Assembly (NCBI RefSeq): GCF_918797505.1
Contig: NC_092802.1
Span: 18,497,883 to 18,561,882, forward strand
Source of the DNA: Bemisia tabaci
Taxonomy: Eukaryota; Arthropoda; Insecta; Hemiptera; Aleyrodidae
Reading direction: 5' to 3'
DNA length: 64,000 nucleotides
Below the pieces are notes generated by a model. It had not been told where the DNA came from and made no database searches. It saw only the letters and a program-made list of their open reading frames with translations. Both the position numbers and the translations under genes were made by a program. Below are positions 47,101 to 55,917 of the stretch, one piece after another (position 1 is the first letter of the stretch; each line of letters opens with the position of its first letter).

Positions 47101-48437
47101 AAAATAACCTTCAAATCAATACAAAAATGTGACGGCAAAGAAGATGATACTAGACCACGAATTCACCAGCTCAGAGTGATGAGTGAATCTTACTGAAATG
47201 CCGATTGTCAAAAATAAAGAGTAATAACAAGGACTGATGCAACGGTCAAATTGGTGTATTCTCTTCTGGTGATGAATTATCAAATGGATTCAGACAGAAA
47301 TTATGCCCATTGTCACAGATAGTACCCCAACGATGGTCGCATACTACACTCACTACCGAAGCATAACCTGATTCAGAGAAAATCTTCCTCAAAGTTTCAT
47401 ACAATATTATGTTGATAATTTATTTCACTTCCAGTAATTAAAATGAGAAGCATCCTGAGACTTATCAAAAGCGAACAAAAATTTCATACCTGATTGGAGC
47501 GCGACAGCAAATGCAGAAAAGGTTAAAACTTGAAAATTTCAAAATGGATTGATAATGGGCTTGGGGTAAAATAGACAAGAACCTTTAGGGTTGATGATTA
47601 GGATTCTACAAAAATAAAATGAGTAGATAAAGAACCACACCGACTCCAGAGCACAAGAAGAAATATCGACATTGATAATATTCAATGGGAAGAAATTCGA
47701 CACTAAGATAAGTTAAAATCGAAGAAATTCCACGCACTACACACGAAAAATTATCCAAAACGATAGGGTGGGTGAGTAAAACTACCCTTGGCCATAATAA
47801 AAACAATCCAAGGGAGTCACAGACTTCAGACAAAATGGCATAGCCTCCAATTCACGAATCCAGCCGCTCGTTGCACAATAAAAGCACACTTGATAAAATT
47901 AAACGATAAATTTCACACAAAAATAACCACAATTGCAGCTTACGGTAATATTTCGTCCCAGAAAGACGACAGTCACAAGGAAAACACTCAGAAAGAACCC
48001 ATGTTACCGAACGAAGACTTTCACCCGATCGAATAGGCAGTAAGAGGTCATTAACTCAACAGCGAGAAGCGCAACGGATTCGAAATACAGGACGACCGAA
48101 TTCAAAATGAGAAAATAATTCCAAAATTTCGGAGGACACGACGTACCTCGGTGCACAAATTCGAAAATGGTGTGATATCGATAAAATTCGGGCGATCCAG
48201 TTTGAGTTGTGATTGTTGGTGTTGCTGTTGTAGTATAATGTGCCGTTTCCCCTTAGCATGGGCTTTTACGTCATGGAGACCGCCATGGCTCACAGGAAAT
48301 AACTTTTTACACAAAAGACAATAAGCCTTATGTTTATCATAGTCCACGGAAATGAGCCAGGATGAAAATTCCTCTCTAGACATCCATTCGGGTATGAATT
48401 TGCAGCTGCGGCGTTTTTCCTTTTCGGCCTGCGCCAT
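28846..48437 (-). CDS. rib: BTB/POZ transcription factor with N-terminal zinc finger and tandem HTH domains, ribbon-like (8 exons, 556 aa)
   Basis: Eight exons (listed separately) join with matching phases to give 556 codons. Residues about 15-70 form a C2H2 finger of BED/TTF type (CLLC, then HAKGKRH). Residues about 148-262 are a BTB/POZ domain, with CLRWKYHHSNLQ, FCDVTLACEGKTLRAHK and FMYKGEINVE. KKPRV (273-277) is a likely nuclear localisation signal, followed by a Gln/Ser-rich stretch (about 280-305) and an acidic linker (324-370). Residues about 420-468 and 473-515 are two pipsqueak-like HTH domains. BTB domains dimerise and Psq-type HTH domains bind DNA, so a nuclear regulator is expected. 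The BTB sequence with WKYHHSNLQTMFSQLL is, from memory, closest to Drosophila Ribbon, an epithelial morphogenesis factor. Other BTB-Psq proteins such as bab are less similar. The Ribbon assignment is moderate; the BTB-HTH class is secure. The start is the ATG at 48437; an alternative start is Met 143 (44834). Confidence 0.8.
29300..29577. mobile_element. MITE, ATTGATAGACAAAGC family (intron 7)
   Basis: About 75-bp arms: GCGGACTAATTGTTGAGATT on the left, the inverse of AATTTCAATAATCAGCCTGC on the right. The same family makes up 60024-60393 and the cluster at 63040-64000. Confidence 0.7.
33380..33620. repeat. Diverged copy of the TAGAGTCCC-family interior
   Basis: Matches 4040-4280 in blocks: CATTACGTTTGTTCCCTGCT, AGAAATGGATTC and CTCTCAGCATAAAGCGACT. 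The outer TIRs are weak. Confidence 0.5.
33681..33882 (-). CDS. rib: Exon 7: first HTH (Psq-like) domain
   Basis: Residues 402 (split codon GAT) to 468 plus two bases. Trp420 and Trp424 open the domain; EAIKNKELEMKVAAELMGVS and YGTLYGRYRDAY give the helix-turn-helix with the typical 'AA..GV..GTL..R' pattern. Donor CAG|GTTAGT, phase 2. Confidence 0.88.
34558..34890. repeat. GTATGGA-type repeat (intron 6)
   Basis: GGAGAGTATGGATGTATCGG and GGGCCCAAAAGAGCGGCCAAC-like blocks, with an inverted counterpart (GGCTGGCCTTTTGGGCCCC) near 34850. Related to 5236-5610. Confidence 0.55.
34947..35190. repeat. Copy of the TAGAGTCCC-family interior (intron 6)
   Basis: Contains CATTCCGTTTGTTCCTTGCC, CATTCCCGTTTGTGACACTA and CTCTCAGTATAAAGGTACTC, close to 4040-4287. 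Confidence 0.6.
35535..35628 (-). CDS. rib: Exon 6: Ser/Pro-rich linker
   Basis: 94 nt: residues 371-401 plus one base. Acceptor TTTTGCAG, then TCA AGT CAC; donor CCAG|GTTAGC. This frame differs from the longest open frame here, but is the only one that joins exon 5 (phase 0) to exon 7 (phase 1). Confidence 0.72.
35840..36087. mobile_element. Element with CAGGGTGTCT/AGACACCCTG ends (intron 5)
   Basis: Perfect 10-bp TIRs at 35840 and 36087. The interior has the TTTCCTGACATTTT-type lines common to a widespread repeat class; decayed relatives lie at about 29600-29850, 41685-41780 and near 21850 and 24470. Confidence 0.6.
36142..36402. mobile_element. 261-bp MITE, TTGAATCAGTGAG ends, copy 2 (intron 5)
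   Basis: TIRs begin TTGAATCAGTGAGTTCGAAA and end GATCTCACTGATTCAA. Same length as the copy at 23182-23442 but inverted, with TTGAAGACAGTCAATTTT-type interior. Confidence 0.8.
36531..36671 (-). CDS. rib: Exon 5: acidic linker
   Basis: Residues 324-370: 47 codons, phase 0 at both ends, acceptor TTTCAG and donor GAA|GTAAGC. Nearly half the residues are Asp or Glu, with no fold evident. An acidic linker between the BTB and HTH parts is plausible; it could act in activation or simply as a spacer. Confidence 0.8.
36672..39894 (-). other. Intron 4
   Basis: Donor GTAGCT and acceptor CAATTTCAG. It contains a MITE at 37787-37918 and a TGACGTCA octamer at 39527-39534 beside GGCGGCATTTCCC. No extra exon was recognised. 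Confidence 0.7.
37787..37918. mobile_element. Palindromic MITE, GGACTGCATTTTG family, copy in intron 4
   Basis: Left TGGACTGCATTTTG and right CAAAATGTAGTCCA ends. The left arm has lost a few bases compared with 61058-61194. The interior has TCTTCTGGAAAAACACTTATG, shared with the copies at 60177-60295 and 61058-61194. Confidence 0.75.
39895..40146 (-). CDS. rib: Exon 4: end of BTB, nuclear localisation motif, Gln/Ser-rich
   Basis: Residues 240-323. SNLSSLLKTAEELRIKGLAE followed by VSW closes the BTB domain with the usual GLAEVSW sequence. An acidic stretch, KKPRV, and a Gln/Ser-rich segment follow. Phase 0 at both ends; donor AAG|GTAGCT. Confidence 0.92.
40147..41307 (-). other. Intron 3
   Basis: Donor GTGAGT and acceptor GATTTTCCAG. 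It carries a 95-bp palindromic MITE at 40809-40903. The overlapping ORFs near 40366-40635 have no domain. Confidence 0.75.
40809..40903. mobile_element. 95-bp palindromic MITE in intron 3
   Basis: AGTCCATTTCAGATTACT and its exact inverse, extended to 22 of 23 matching positions. Confidence 0.75.
41308..41457 (-). CDS. rib: Exon 3: middle of BTB
   Basis: Residues 190-239. VMLSACSTYFDHIFSQH continues directly from AHK, as in other BTB-Psq proteins, then NPIVILKDVKFADIKALVHF and MYKGEINVEN. It is exactly 50 codons, phase 0 at both ends, with donor AAT|GTGAGT. Confidence 0.92.
41458..44693 (-). other. Intron 2
   Basis: Donor GTAAAT and acceptor TTGTTTGCAG; phase 0. It contains decayed TTCCCTGACTTT-type repeat sequence (about 41685-41780 and 42830-42910). 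The acceptor side is clear; no further exon was found inside. Confidence 0.75.
44694..44969 (-). CDS. rib: Exon 2: linker and first half of BTB
   Basis: Residues 98-189. The acceptor TTTCAG precedes AGA AGT TCG in phase 0. The first 45 residues are Ser/Glu/Gly-rich linker; then comes MAGLELYCLRW and the BTB start, with the conserved FCDVTLACEG strand and AHK helix start. The donor is AAG|GTAAAT. If exon 1 belongs to another transcript form, Met at 44834 would be the start, which is a usual distance from a BTB domain. Confidence 0.88.
44970..48146 (-). other. Intron 1
   Basis: Donor GTACGT and acceptor CTACTTTCAG. It holds a MITE at 45110-45304. ORFs on both strands, including 47788-48036 (plus), show no domain. 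Confidence 0.65.
45110..45304. mobile_element. MITE with 17-bp perfect TIRs in intron 1
   Basis: CACATCAGCTATTGCCA (45110-45126) and its exact inverse (45288-45304) bound a 195-bp AT-rich element. Confidence 0.75.
48147..48437 (-). CDS. rib: Exon 1 (coding): N-terminal zinc finger
   Basis: Encodes residues 1-97. The ATG (GCGCCAT on the plus strand) lies in the context AATATGG. Key residues are Cys and Cys of YCLLC and His-x5-His of HAKGKRH, preceded by CKFIPEWMSREEF and a WL pair, the layout of BED/TTF-like fingers. A Gln/His-rich tail follows. It ends at a strong donor, GAG|GTACGT (GT at 48146-48145), in phase 0. The reading frame runs on past the donor to 48102 but meets nothing recognisable. 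Its linkage to exon 2 rests on donor strength and phase only. Confidence 0.7.
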
Positions 48438-49300
48438 ATTAGTTAATAGGGGGAGGACCAATAAAATTTCCTCTCCAATGTGAACACGAAATTTGAACTT
48501 AATTGAGTGAGCGTCCGAGGCCCGCGTTTATCTTTCATCGTTTTTCGCGCGATTACGTCATTATTTTCCCGAAAAGCCGCGTGAAAAATGAAAACAGCGC
48601 GGAGCACGATACAAGGCGATAAGTAACGTTTCACGTTAAAGCGCGCATTGTCCACACGTCACCAAAATTTAGGCTCGCAACTAAATAATACAGACGCGAA
48701 AAGAAACCACTCAAGTTACGAGATTTTTATTCGCTGTCCATAATTGGAACAAAATGGGGAAAAAGAGAACAAAACGAGAGAGACAAAAAAACATAACGCG
48801 AAGAAAGAGACAAAAAATATCTTGCAACATCACACGTTCGGATTCTCGCTGCTCCAGTTAAAAGAGTTATAGCCTGTTTACAGATACGTGGATTTTTTCC
48901 GTCGTCCGCCGTGATGAGTTATCACAAAAAATCAATAATCAATAATACGTTCTCCCTGCATAATTACCAGTGCGTCTCGAGCTCTATTAGTTGTGCGTAG
49001 ATAAGCCTTTGACCCCCAACCCGACACTACGTCAAAACCCCGTCCCGAGAAATTCAATCCCGGCACGATACGCCTCCCTCTCTTTTTCACGCCCGCGTTT
49101 TTTTAAGCGCTACCTACTTTTCATCACACACAAACATCAGTGAAAATGGAGAGGAAGCAAACACGAGATAAAATTTTCAAATCAGAACTACGTAAAAACA
49201 ACCGTCGGACCGCCAACCGGAAGTCATGAAGTCCCGGAGTTCCCGCGTTTCCTGTGACGACGCGTCAGGGAGGGAGGGGGGGCTGCAATCTCATTTATGG
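48438..49300 (-). promoter_or_regulatory. Candidate promoter of the BTB-HTH gene
   Basis: The DNA immediately upstream of the ATG is richer in CG dinucleotides than its surroundings and contains ATTACGTCAT (48552-48561), a CREB/ATF-type site. There is no obvious TATA box, which fits a CpG-type dispersed promoter. The transcription start cannot be placed. Confidence 0.4.
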
Positions 49301-50144
49301 GGCGAAATTCGCGATCGGGATAGGCGGAGGGGGGGGGGCTATGTATCTCTGTTTCGACGGCGAAACTGAAATTACGCATTTTGGATTGCGACGTTGCAGA
49401 CATCAGGTCTAATTTTACTAATTTTGTCGTTTCTCATGCGAAGGAATGTAACCGCATTCCAAGGTTGCAAAATTGATCCAAGCAATTCAGTTTTTTCCAA
49501 GGAACGTACTGCCCTGCAAAATTTTTGTCGAAAATTTGTCTGATTCCTACGAGATTGGAAGAAAAATTGGTGAAATTTTCAGGTAAAAATTCCCAGGAAT
49601 CTCCTGGTTAAAATGCAATTTGCAAGTGGAAATTTGGCAACATTAACATTTAGTTACGTTCTTTCGTGGAGGGGGGGGGGGGGGCGATTAGTCGTGTTAC
49701 CACCACCACCACAGTTTTTGCATGCGAAATTTTGCCCGGCGTATTTTGAGAAAATTGGTTAAAAAATTCGTGCGAAAATGTGAAGTGATAAAATGAAAAT
49801 ATAAAGAAACCAATAGGGAGTGAAATCTCGAAACTCTAGAAACTTGTCATAATGCACTAGTCATCTAATGGATATTGAAATTTTGGTGATGAAGGGGGGG
49901 GGGGGAGGTGGCAGAGCACATTTTTCCTCGACTTTGTTCAAGAATTGATAGAAATCAGGGTCGGACTGGCTCGCATCTGAGGGCGTAGACCCTTGGCTGG
50001 TTAAAGGGGCGTAATGTGATATTTCCTGGTAGGGCATTCCCTACGTGGAGAGGGGTCCAGAAAATTTTGGCAAATCAGCACAAGTTTACGCTATTTTCAG
50101 GTTCAAAGTGTATTGATAGCACGGAGTAAAAATTGCAGAATTGA
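49301..50144. other. Repeat-rich interval without genes
   Basis: Long G runs (about 49260-49340, 49670-49685, 49897-49907), a TTTGGCAAC-type MITE remnant (about 49550-49640) and a CAGGGTCGGACTGGC tip near 49957 that resembles the hAT-like end at 15957. No coding exon. Confidence 0.45.
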
Positions 50145-50570
50145 ACGTGAAGCACAGCATTGAGAGCTCACGCATCACGTCATCGCGCCTTCAATTTTTC
50201 AGATGCAGCACGGACGTCCATCAAGTACGAATAGTTGTATCTCTGCGCCGTCGTAAACACGCATCCTTTCCCTCCCTCTTTTTCCATACTGTGTTTGTTT
50301 CCGTTTGTCTTATTCGTAATGGTGCTTCAAGCACTACGTGAGTAACACAGCCGAAAGTAGGAGAGATGTCTTCAGGCCTTTTTTAAACTTTTCTCCCGAA
50401 TCAGAGCGACGCTTCATTGACAGCATAAAGCAGAGCATTGAGAGCTCACGGTTCGCGTCATCGCGCCTTCAATTATTCAGATGCAGCACGGTCGTCCATC
50501 AAGTACGAATAGTTGTATCTCTGCGCCGTCGTCAACGCGCATCCTTTAGCTCGCTTTATTTCCATATAAA
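50145..50570. repeat. Two tandem copies of the dispersed repeat, period ~278 bp
   Basis: GCGCCTTCAAT..CAGATGCAGCACGG and ATAGTTGTATCTCTGCGCCG occur twice (landmarks 50190 and 50468). Related to 2176-2600. Confidence 0.7.
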
Positions 50571-51976
50571 ATTTCAACTTTTTTTTTTTCTTGGAGGATG
50601 ACAATACTTCCTCTCTACCCTAGGGGAGCGAGAAAGTAAAAATGGAAAGAGGGAGAGGAAAATTATCGCATCGGAATAATGGGGAAAACCCTTCCGAATA
50701 ATATACTGAAAAGGGGAGCATTTTACGTGAAAGCTACGTAGAATATTTGTTAAAAATTGGCTTAAACAGTTAGTTTATCACTAAAATTGATACATTCATT
50801 ATCAATGCGAGATTCGAAATACTTGTTTCAAATATTCAACAGACACGACTGAAAACGTATTTGAGCATTTCGCAAATCAAAATAACTGGGGCTAAAAGTA
50901 AACATATTTCCTCATTTGTGTTCGTCAAAAGTTTTTTACGAGTCAACTCCAAAAAATCCCGACAGTTTTTTATGAGTTTTTAAACTCGTTACTGGTAGGG
51001 GAGGGGGGGGGGGTTTCAAGTGGATATTTGGAGCTTCTGGGGGGCCAGCTAGTGGGCGTGGCCTCCCGCAGCTACGCCCAAGATACCCTTTCCGTTTGCG
51101 AATTTTGAACTACTCGGTTTTGGATCTGGAGCGGTTTTGTGTGATAAAGCTGGGCGACTGAGGCCGGGCCTTCAAGAAGCCCGTCCATGCGAATCGATGC
51201 ACCGAGAATGCATGGAACACGCCGATACGGGGACTAATCCGTTTACCGGTTCCGGCCCACGAAGAAAAGGAACGAAGGAGCCCAAAGCGAACGCCGATAG
51301 GGACGGGGAAAAACGAACTTTCGCGAGTAAGCTGTAAACTGTAAGCCGGCCCGCTCCGCGCTGCAAGTCTGAATTTAAAGCGCCTTAAAATTGGACTATT
51401 TTCAATGGGCCGTTACTGCCATGATAGAGAAGAGAGCAGTAAGTGCAAAAATGAGGTTTTGAGAAAGCGCCCTCAGAGGCATCTGACCGGAAAATTTTAT
51501 GAAAGAAACCTCCGTTCTTTTTCAAATTACCACTAACCGTCCAAAGGACTCCTAGGAATCGTTTGGATTATTAAAAATCGACTTATTTTGTGGCAGTTCT
51601 GCGGTCCAACCCCGGAGAATTGTGTCACTGCCAGCTTTATGTGGATTATCGAGAAAGTTTGAAGAAATGCAATTCTGCAAAAAAAAAATAAATAAATAAA
51701 AATAATAAAATAAAATAATACAATAAAAATAGATAAATAAATAAATAAATAAAAACATCGAAAGCACAATGCCAGGATTATGAGGAGAGAATTGAACCAT
51801 TGAACTACATTTTCCGATAAGAAACTAATATTTTAGGCTCTCGTCATATCCAAGTGAAGCGGAATAAATAATATTCCAGTCTATCAAAAATTAATTTAAG
51901 TAACACGATCTTCTGTTTCAATTCATTTCGTCATTTTGCCTTAACTACTTTTGAATTGGAGTCATCAAGAACGTCC
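50571..51976. other. Unassigned interval with a GC-rich block and AAAT microsatellite
   Basis: 51,040-51,370 is clearly GC-richer than its surroundings; the 66-codon ORF at 51137-51337 is Arg/Lys-rich with no domain. An (AAAT)n-like tract lies at about 51680-51755, and the minus-strand ORFs over it are low-complexity artefacts. Confidence 0.45.
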
Positions 51977-52455
51977 CCTAATGCCTTTTCGGCATTCGAA
52001 TAATGTGCAGAGCGCAAAAATGGAAGAATATTCAAAGTTAGGTTCGAACCTAACATGCGACCATTTTAACTCCGCGGTGAGCCGGGTGGCATAAGTTCGA
52101 TTTTGCGGGCGAAATCTGAGATCTGTCCATGGGTTTCGCACGGGGTGCGCGTACAAGCAGTCTTTTCCCCTGGCGTGACGTCTATTTCTATCAACTATTT
52201 TGACACCTCTGTCGCACAGATCTGTAACGCGATATTACCAAACTAAGATGCTTTCCGAAAGACGAACTCGGCATTTTGATAATGCACTGAGCGTAAAACA
52301 ATGGAAGATTATACTCGCAAGTGCGCGTTGGCCGTGGGCGAATCTCATGATCCGCCCACGAAATCTAGAGTATGCAACCCGGCTCTCCGGAGAGTTAAAA
52401 TAGTTGCATGTTGGGTTTGAACCCAACTTCATTCACTCTTCCATTGTTCTTCGCG
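51977..52455. mobile_element. Foldback element with ~190-bp diverged arms
   Basis: GTTAGGTTCGAACCTAACATG, then CCATTTTAACTCCGCGG and GAGCCGGGTGGCATA on the left, match the inverse of the right arm (TTGGGTTTGAACCCAAC, TTAACTCTCCGGAGAGCCGG). The inner edges contain CGGGCGAAATCT and its inverse. No protein. Confidence 0.65.
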
Positions 52456-53055
52456 TTGTTTTGAGTTAAAAGAGCGTTCCATTGTCTATGAAATTAAAAA
52501 GGCTTAAATTTTAACGAAATGCCAACAATAAGCATTCTTAGTTCATTCACCTGAACCGCAAATTGATAGAAGTTCACGTGACGTAAAGCAAATGCAAACT
52601 CGCAATTCGGATGTGGAATTTAAATGAAATCAATGAGTATTTGTGGTGGATTAAGATTTACTATAACGCACGTTACACTTTCCGTAAATTAACTAAAGCC
52701 CATTCAACGTGAGGGGTGCGAGTTTTAAATGCATAGGCAAAAAAAGAAAACGTATTTAAAATAAACTTTAACAATCTAATGGTGGTGATTTCAATTCTGT
52801 ACAGCTCTTATTTTCGGAGAATGAAATGCCGATAAGATTGCTCTGGGAAATATCGTCTGTGATGCAGCTTCTTGCGTTTGATTATCCTTCATTTAAGAGG
52901 ATATGCAATATGGGCTCTCAAGAGTTTGAATAGTGGTATCAAAATCTTCGGTCTTGTTTAAACGTGTTACCACTGCTTTTACCCTTCCTACTACAATAAG
53001 TGAACAGAAAAATAAGTGCTCATACGGATCGAAAACCTATCACAAAAAAACCCGA
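52456..53055. other. Unassigned AT-rich interval
   Basis: No ORF, repeat end or RNA gene was recognised. Confidence 0.5.
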
Positions 53056-53988
53056 CCTGGTAAAAATTGGCAGTAGAATCTGTGTTCCAAAATACCATAG
53101 ACCTACAGCCGGCTGTAAGATTTCCAATAGCTTCTATAGTTGACAACACAATTTCTTATAGTCTTTTATAGCCGATGGCGACTAAGCAACAGCCTGGCGA
53201 TAAAGTGTATGCTAAACGTTACTAATTACGGATGCTAGGACTTAGTGAGTTTTTGGACTACCGCTCTCTTTTTGGTCCGTAGTATCTTGATTTATTTTGC
53301 GAGGAAAGCTCCGTACTTTTGAAGGATACCTGCCATTCCTAATATGTTGGAGCGCCTTCAGTTTCGTATGATACTGTGCAATACCTCTGGTGTGAAATAG
53401 TTGCTTCAAGCGCCGTGGCACGCTGCGGCGCGGCGCGGCGGGCGGGCAGCCAGCGCGAGACGCGCATTGGCGCCTACAAACCTAACAGGGATACTTCACG
53501 CATTGCGCAATGCGTGAAGTATCCCTGTTAGGTTTGTAGGCGCCAGTGCGCCGCCGCTCCGCTTTGTGTTAGGCTCTAATCTTTAATCTCGCGGAGTCAG
53601 CGTTGTTCAACTCATGACTTTGAAATGTTTGCACACTTTGTATGGATTATTCTCATTTTAATTGATGAAAAAAATAATGTGCGTTTTGTAAATATTAAGG
53701 TGATTCCGTACAAACTCAAGGATTTACAAAGCACACGAATTTCTACACAATTTCTTATAGCCTTTTATAGCCGATGGCGAAAAAGCAACAGCCAGGCGAT
53801 AAAGTGTAAAGCCCGACGATAGGAACTATAGCCGGCTGTATAATTTTTTATCGCTTCGTGTTGCCCGGTCGTATGATTTTTTCCACTTTCTACAGCCAAC
53901 TATATGATTTTCTATCGCCTTCTTCAGTCGGCTATAAGAACTCCTATGGTGTTTTGAAACGCAGCTCGTATCGCCAATTTTTACCAGG
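53056..53988. mobile_element. ~930-bp element, CCTGGTAAAAATTGGC ends, palindrome at its centre
   Basis: 45-bp TIRs (53056-53100 and 53944-53988) run from CCTGGTAAAAATTGGC to ATACCATAG or its counterpart. Inside, TATAGCCGATGGCG..AGCAACAGCC..GGCGATAAAGTG occurs twice in direct orientation (about 53165-53205 and 53765-53805). A 78-bp perfect palindrome sits close to the midpoint. Confidence 0.75.
53468..53545. repeat. 78-bp perfect spacer-free palindrome
   Basis: 39-bp arms meet at TTGC|GCAA (53506/53507). With a single mismatch it extends to 53462-53551. The arm ends in TTCACGCATTGC, the motif also found in the hAT-like elements at 15957-17012 and 58194-59045. Confidence 0.92.
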
Positions 53989-53996
53989 GCGTTCCG

Positions 53997-54203
53997 TCAG
54001 ATTACTCAATTGACTTTTGAGGCTTTGGTTATATTTGGAACCAAATCAATATCGGTACTATCTCACCCGTTTGATGTATCGAATACGATCTGTAGATTAT
54101 TTAACACACGTTTAAATGGAGGAAAGCCGGTGTTGCCAAATTGCTGGCCTCTCCTCTGTTTGTACATACGGCTCTTTTCGAGAGGACGATAAGTCCGTAA
54201 GTC
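53997..54203. repeat. Segmental duplication, copy 1 (empty site)
   Basis: From TCAGATTACTCAATTGACTT to ATAAGTCCGTAAGTC; matches 54521-54897 at high identity except for the MITE inserted in copy 2. It retains the unoccupied site TTTGTACATAC. Confidence 0.85.
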
Positions 54204-54520
54204 TATTTGTGTACAGTATATATTATATATATTGTTTATATATTATATATTGTTGTAAGTATATTTGTGACATTATTTTAATTTTTCCAAAAAGTGCCCT
54301 TATGACTTTAACATCCAGTACTTGTTTGTATCATATATAGATCATTTTCGATAGTGGTTCGATGTATCGTTTGGTTCGAAACTATAGAACATAGCCTCAA
54401 ACAAAACTTTCAGGATTTCAGTCGGAAAAGCTGAAAATTAGAAAATTCCTGACTGTTTCACCTTGCGATGCCATTAAGCACTCATAAGAATCAAAAATCC
54501 ATCAGAAAAACCCCGTTTCC

Positions 54521-54897
54521 TCAGATTACTCGATTGACTTTTGAGGCTATGGTTATATTTGGAACCAAATCGATATCGGTACAATCTCACCCGTTTGATG
54601 TATCGAATACGATCTGTGATTCTTTAACACACGTTTAAATGGAGGAAAGCCAGTGTTGCCATATTGCTGGCCCCTCCTCTTTTTGTACACAGGGGCGGAT
54701 TCAGCAATTTGGCAACACAGGATTACCTCCATTCAAACCTATGTTAAATAATCGATTCTTCTCGGAGCACCTGGCCCCTTCAAGAATCGATACATTTTCA
54801 TAGGTTTATATGGAGAAAATACAATGTTGCCAATTTGCTGAATCCGCCAGTGTTTGTACATACTGCTCTTTTCGAGAGGACGATAAGTCCGTAAGTC
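54521..54897. repeat. Segmental duplication, copy 2 (MITE-occupied)
   Basis: Same sequence as 53997-54203, interrupted at TTTGTACA by the MITE at 54690-54852. The two copies start about 524 bp apart in direct orientation. Confidence 0.85.
54690..54852. mobile_element. hAT-like MITE with perfect 8-bp target duplication
   Basis: Begins CAGGGGCGGATTCAGCAATT and ends AATTTGCTGAATCCGCCAGTG's inverse-matching tip; TIRs about 28 bp. Flanked by TTTGTACA at 54682-54689 and 54853-54860. Same family as 55308-55468, with TTGGCAACA and ATCGAT-containing interior. Confidence 0.92.
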
Positions 54898-55307
54898 GCG
54901 CGTGAAGCACCGGCGAGGCGACGAAACCGGAGGACACCGCAGGACAGTCATAAGCGGATGATTGAGTAACCGAGCCGATGGATTGCTGCGCGTCTTAACG
55001 GAACTTTCCGTCTAATCGGGCCTCTCTTTTTTCCCGTTTCCCTTTTTCCTCCTTTTTCGAGCGCGGAAAAAATGGGGGAAATCAATAGCGAACACAACAA
55101 AACATTTAGTGCCCGCGGCTCCTGGGCAATTTTTTACTCGTCAAACTCCACTTTCTCCCGCACCGCGAGTTTTGAGCTTTTAGCGCGCGTCGCGCCGCGC
55201 CGGTGAAACTTTCGACCCTTTTTCGCCCGCCCGGCCCTTTAGCCTTTTGCGGCCCTAGGGCTGGGGCAATACTCGACTTTCGGAGATCTCGCGTCCGGGC
55301 TTGGGGG
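54898..55307. other. Unassigned interval, GC-richer in its second half
   Basis: About 55110-55300 is GC-rich with CGCGCC-type motifs. The minus ORF spanning 55106-55456 runs from here into the MITE, so it is not a real gene. Nothing recognised. Confidence 0.45.
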
Positions 55308-55468
55308 CAGAGGCAATTCTTGTAAGTTGGCAGCACCGTTTTCCTCCGTTTAAATCCGTTAAAAATATCGATTTTAGGTGAGGCAAGCTGTCTCACTAGG
55401 AATCGATTGTTTTGTAGGCATTTAAATGGAGGAAAAACAGTGTTGCCAAATTTCAATAATCGCCACTG
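55308..55468. mobile_element. hAT-like MITE, relative of 54690-54852
   Basis: Left tip CAGAGGCAATTCTTG, right tip ATCGCCACTG. The arms contain TTGGCAGCACCGTTTTCCTC and its inverse. Length 161 bp against 163 bp for the other copy. The flanking 8-mers do not match. Confidence 0.65.
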
Positions 55469-55917
55469 GTCTGGACTCGAGGATGGATGTGGATGATGTC
55501 TCTAGTCCTGAACGTGGAGCACAGCGTTGGTTGCATTCATGATAGTCATAGTGGCTCTTAAAACCGACTGTGGAAGAAGGAGAGGAAGAAGAAGAAGAAG
55601 AAGAAGAAGAAAGAGAAAAAATTTGAGGAAAGAAGGAGTAGGAGAATGAAGAAGGAGAGGAGGAAGTAGAAAATTTACATCAAACATAAAAAAGTAAAAA
55701 AAAAAAATCAAATTAAAAATAAATTCACGACAAAAACATTCAATTTTAAAAAATACAATTTAGAAGGACTAAATTTCAAACAAAATACTATAAAAATTAA
55801 ATTATAAAAATACAGTAAGAAAATGTGATTAAAAATACAATTAACAAAATTATGGCGTTATTCCTCGGATCGTACCGTCGAAGGAAACATTCCTCTTCGG
55901 TGCCATTTCCTTACTAG
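55469..55917. repeat. GAA/GGA purine tract and AT-rich DNA
   Basis: (GAA)n at about 55580-55620 inside a longer purine-only stretch, followed by A-rich sequence. No gene. Confidence 0.65.

Noticed and set aside
48438..48461. Extending the BTB-HTH protein start upstream to 48461
   Set aside because: That codon is TTG on the minus strand; the first ATG is at 48437.
54739..55456. ORFs resembling one another at 54739-54951 and 55106-55456
   Set aside because: Their similarity comes from the shared hAT-like MITE, not from a gene.
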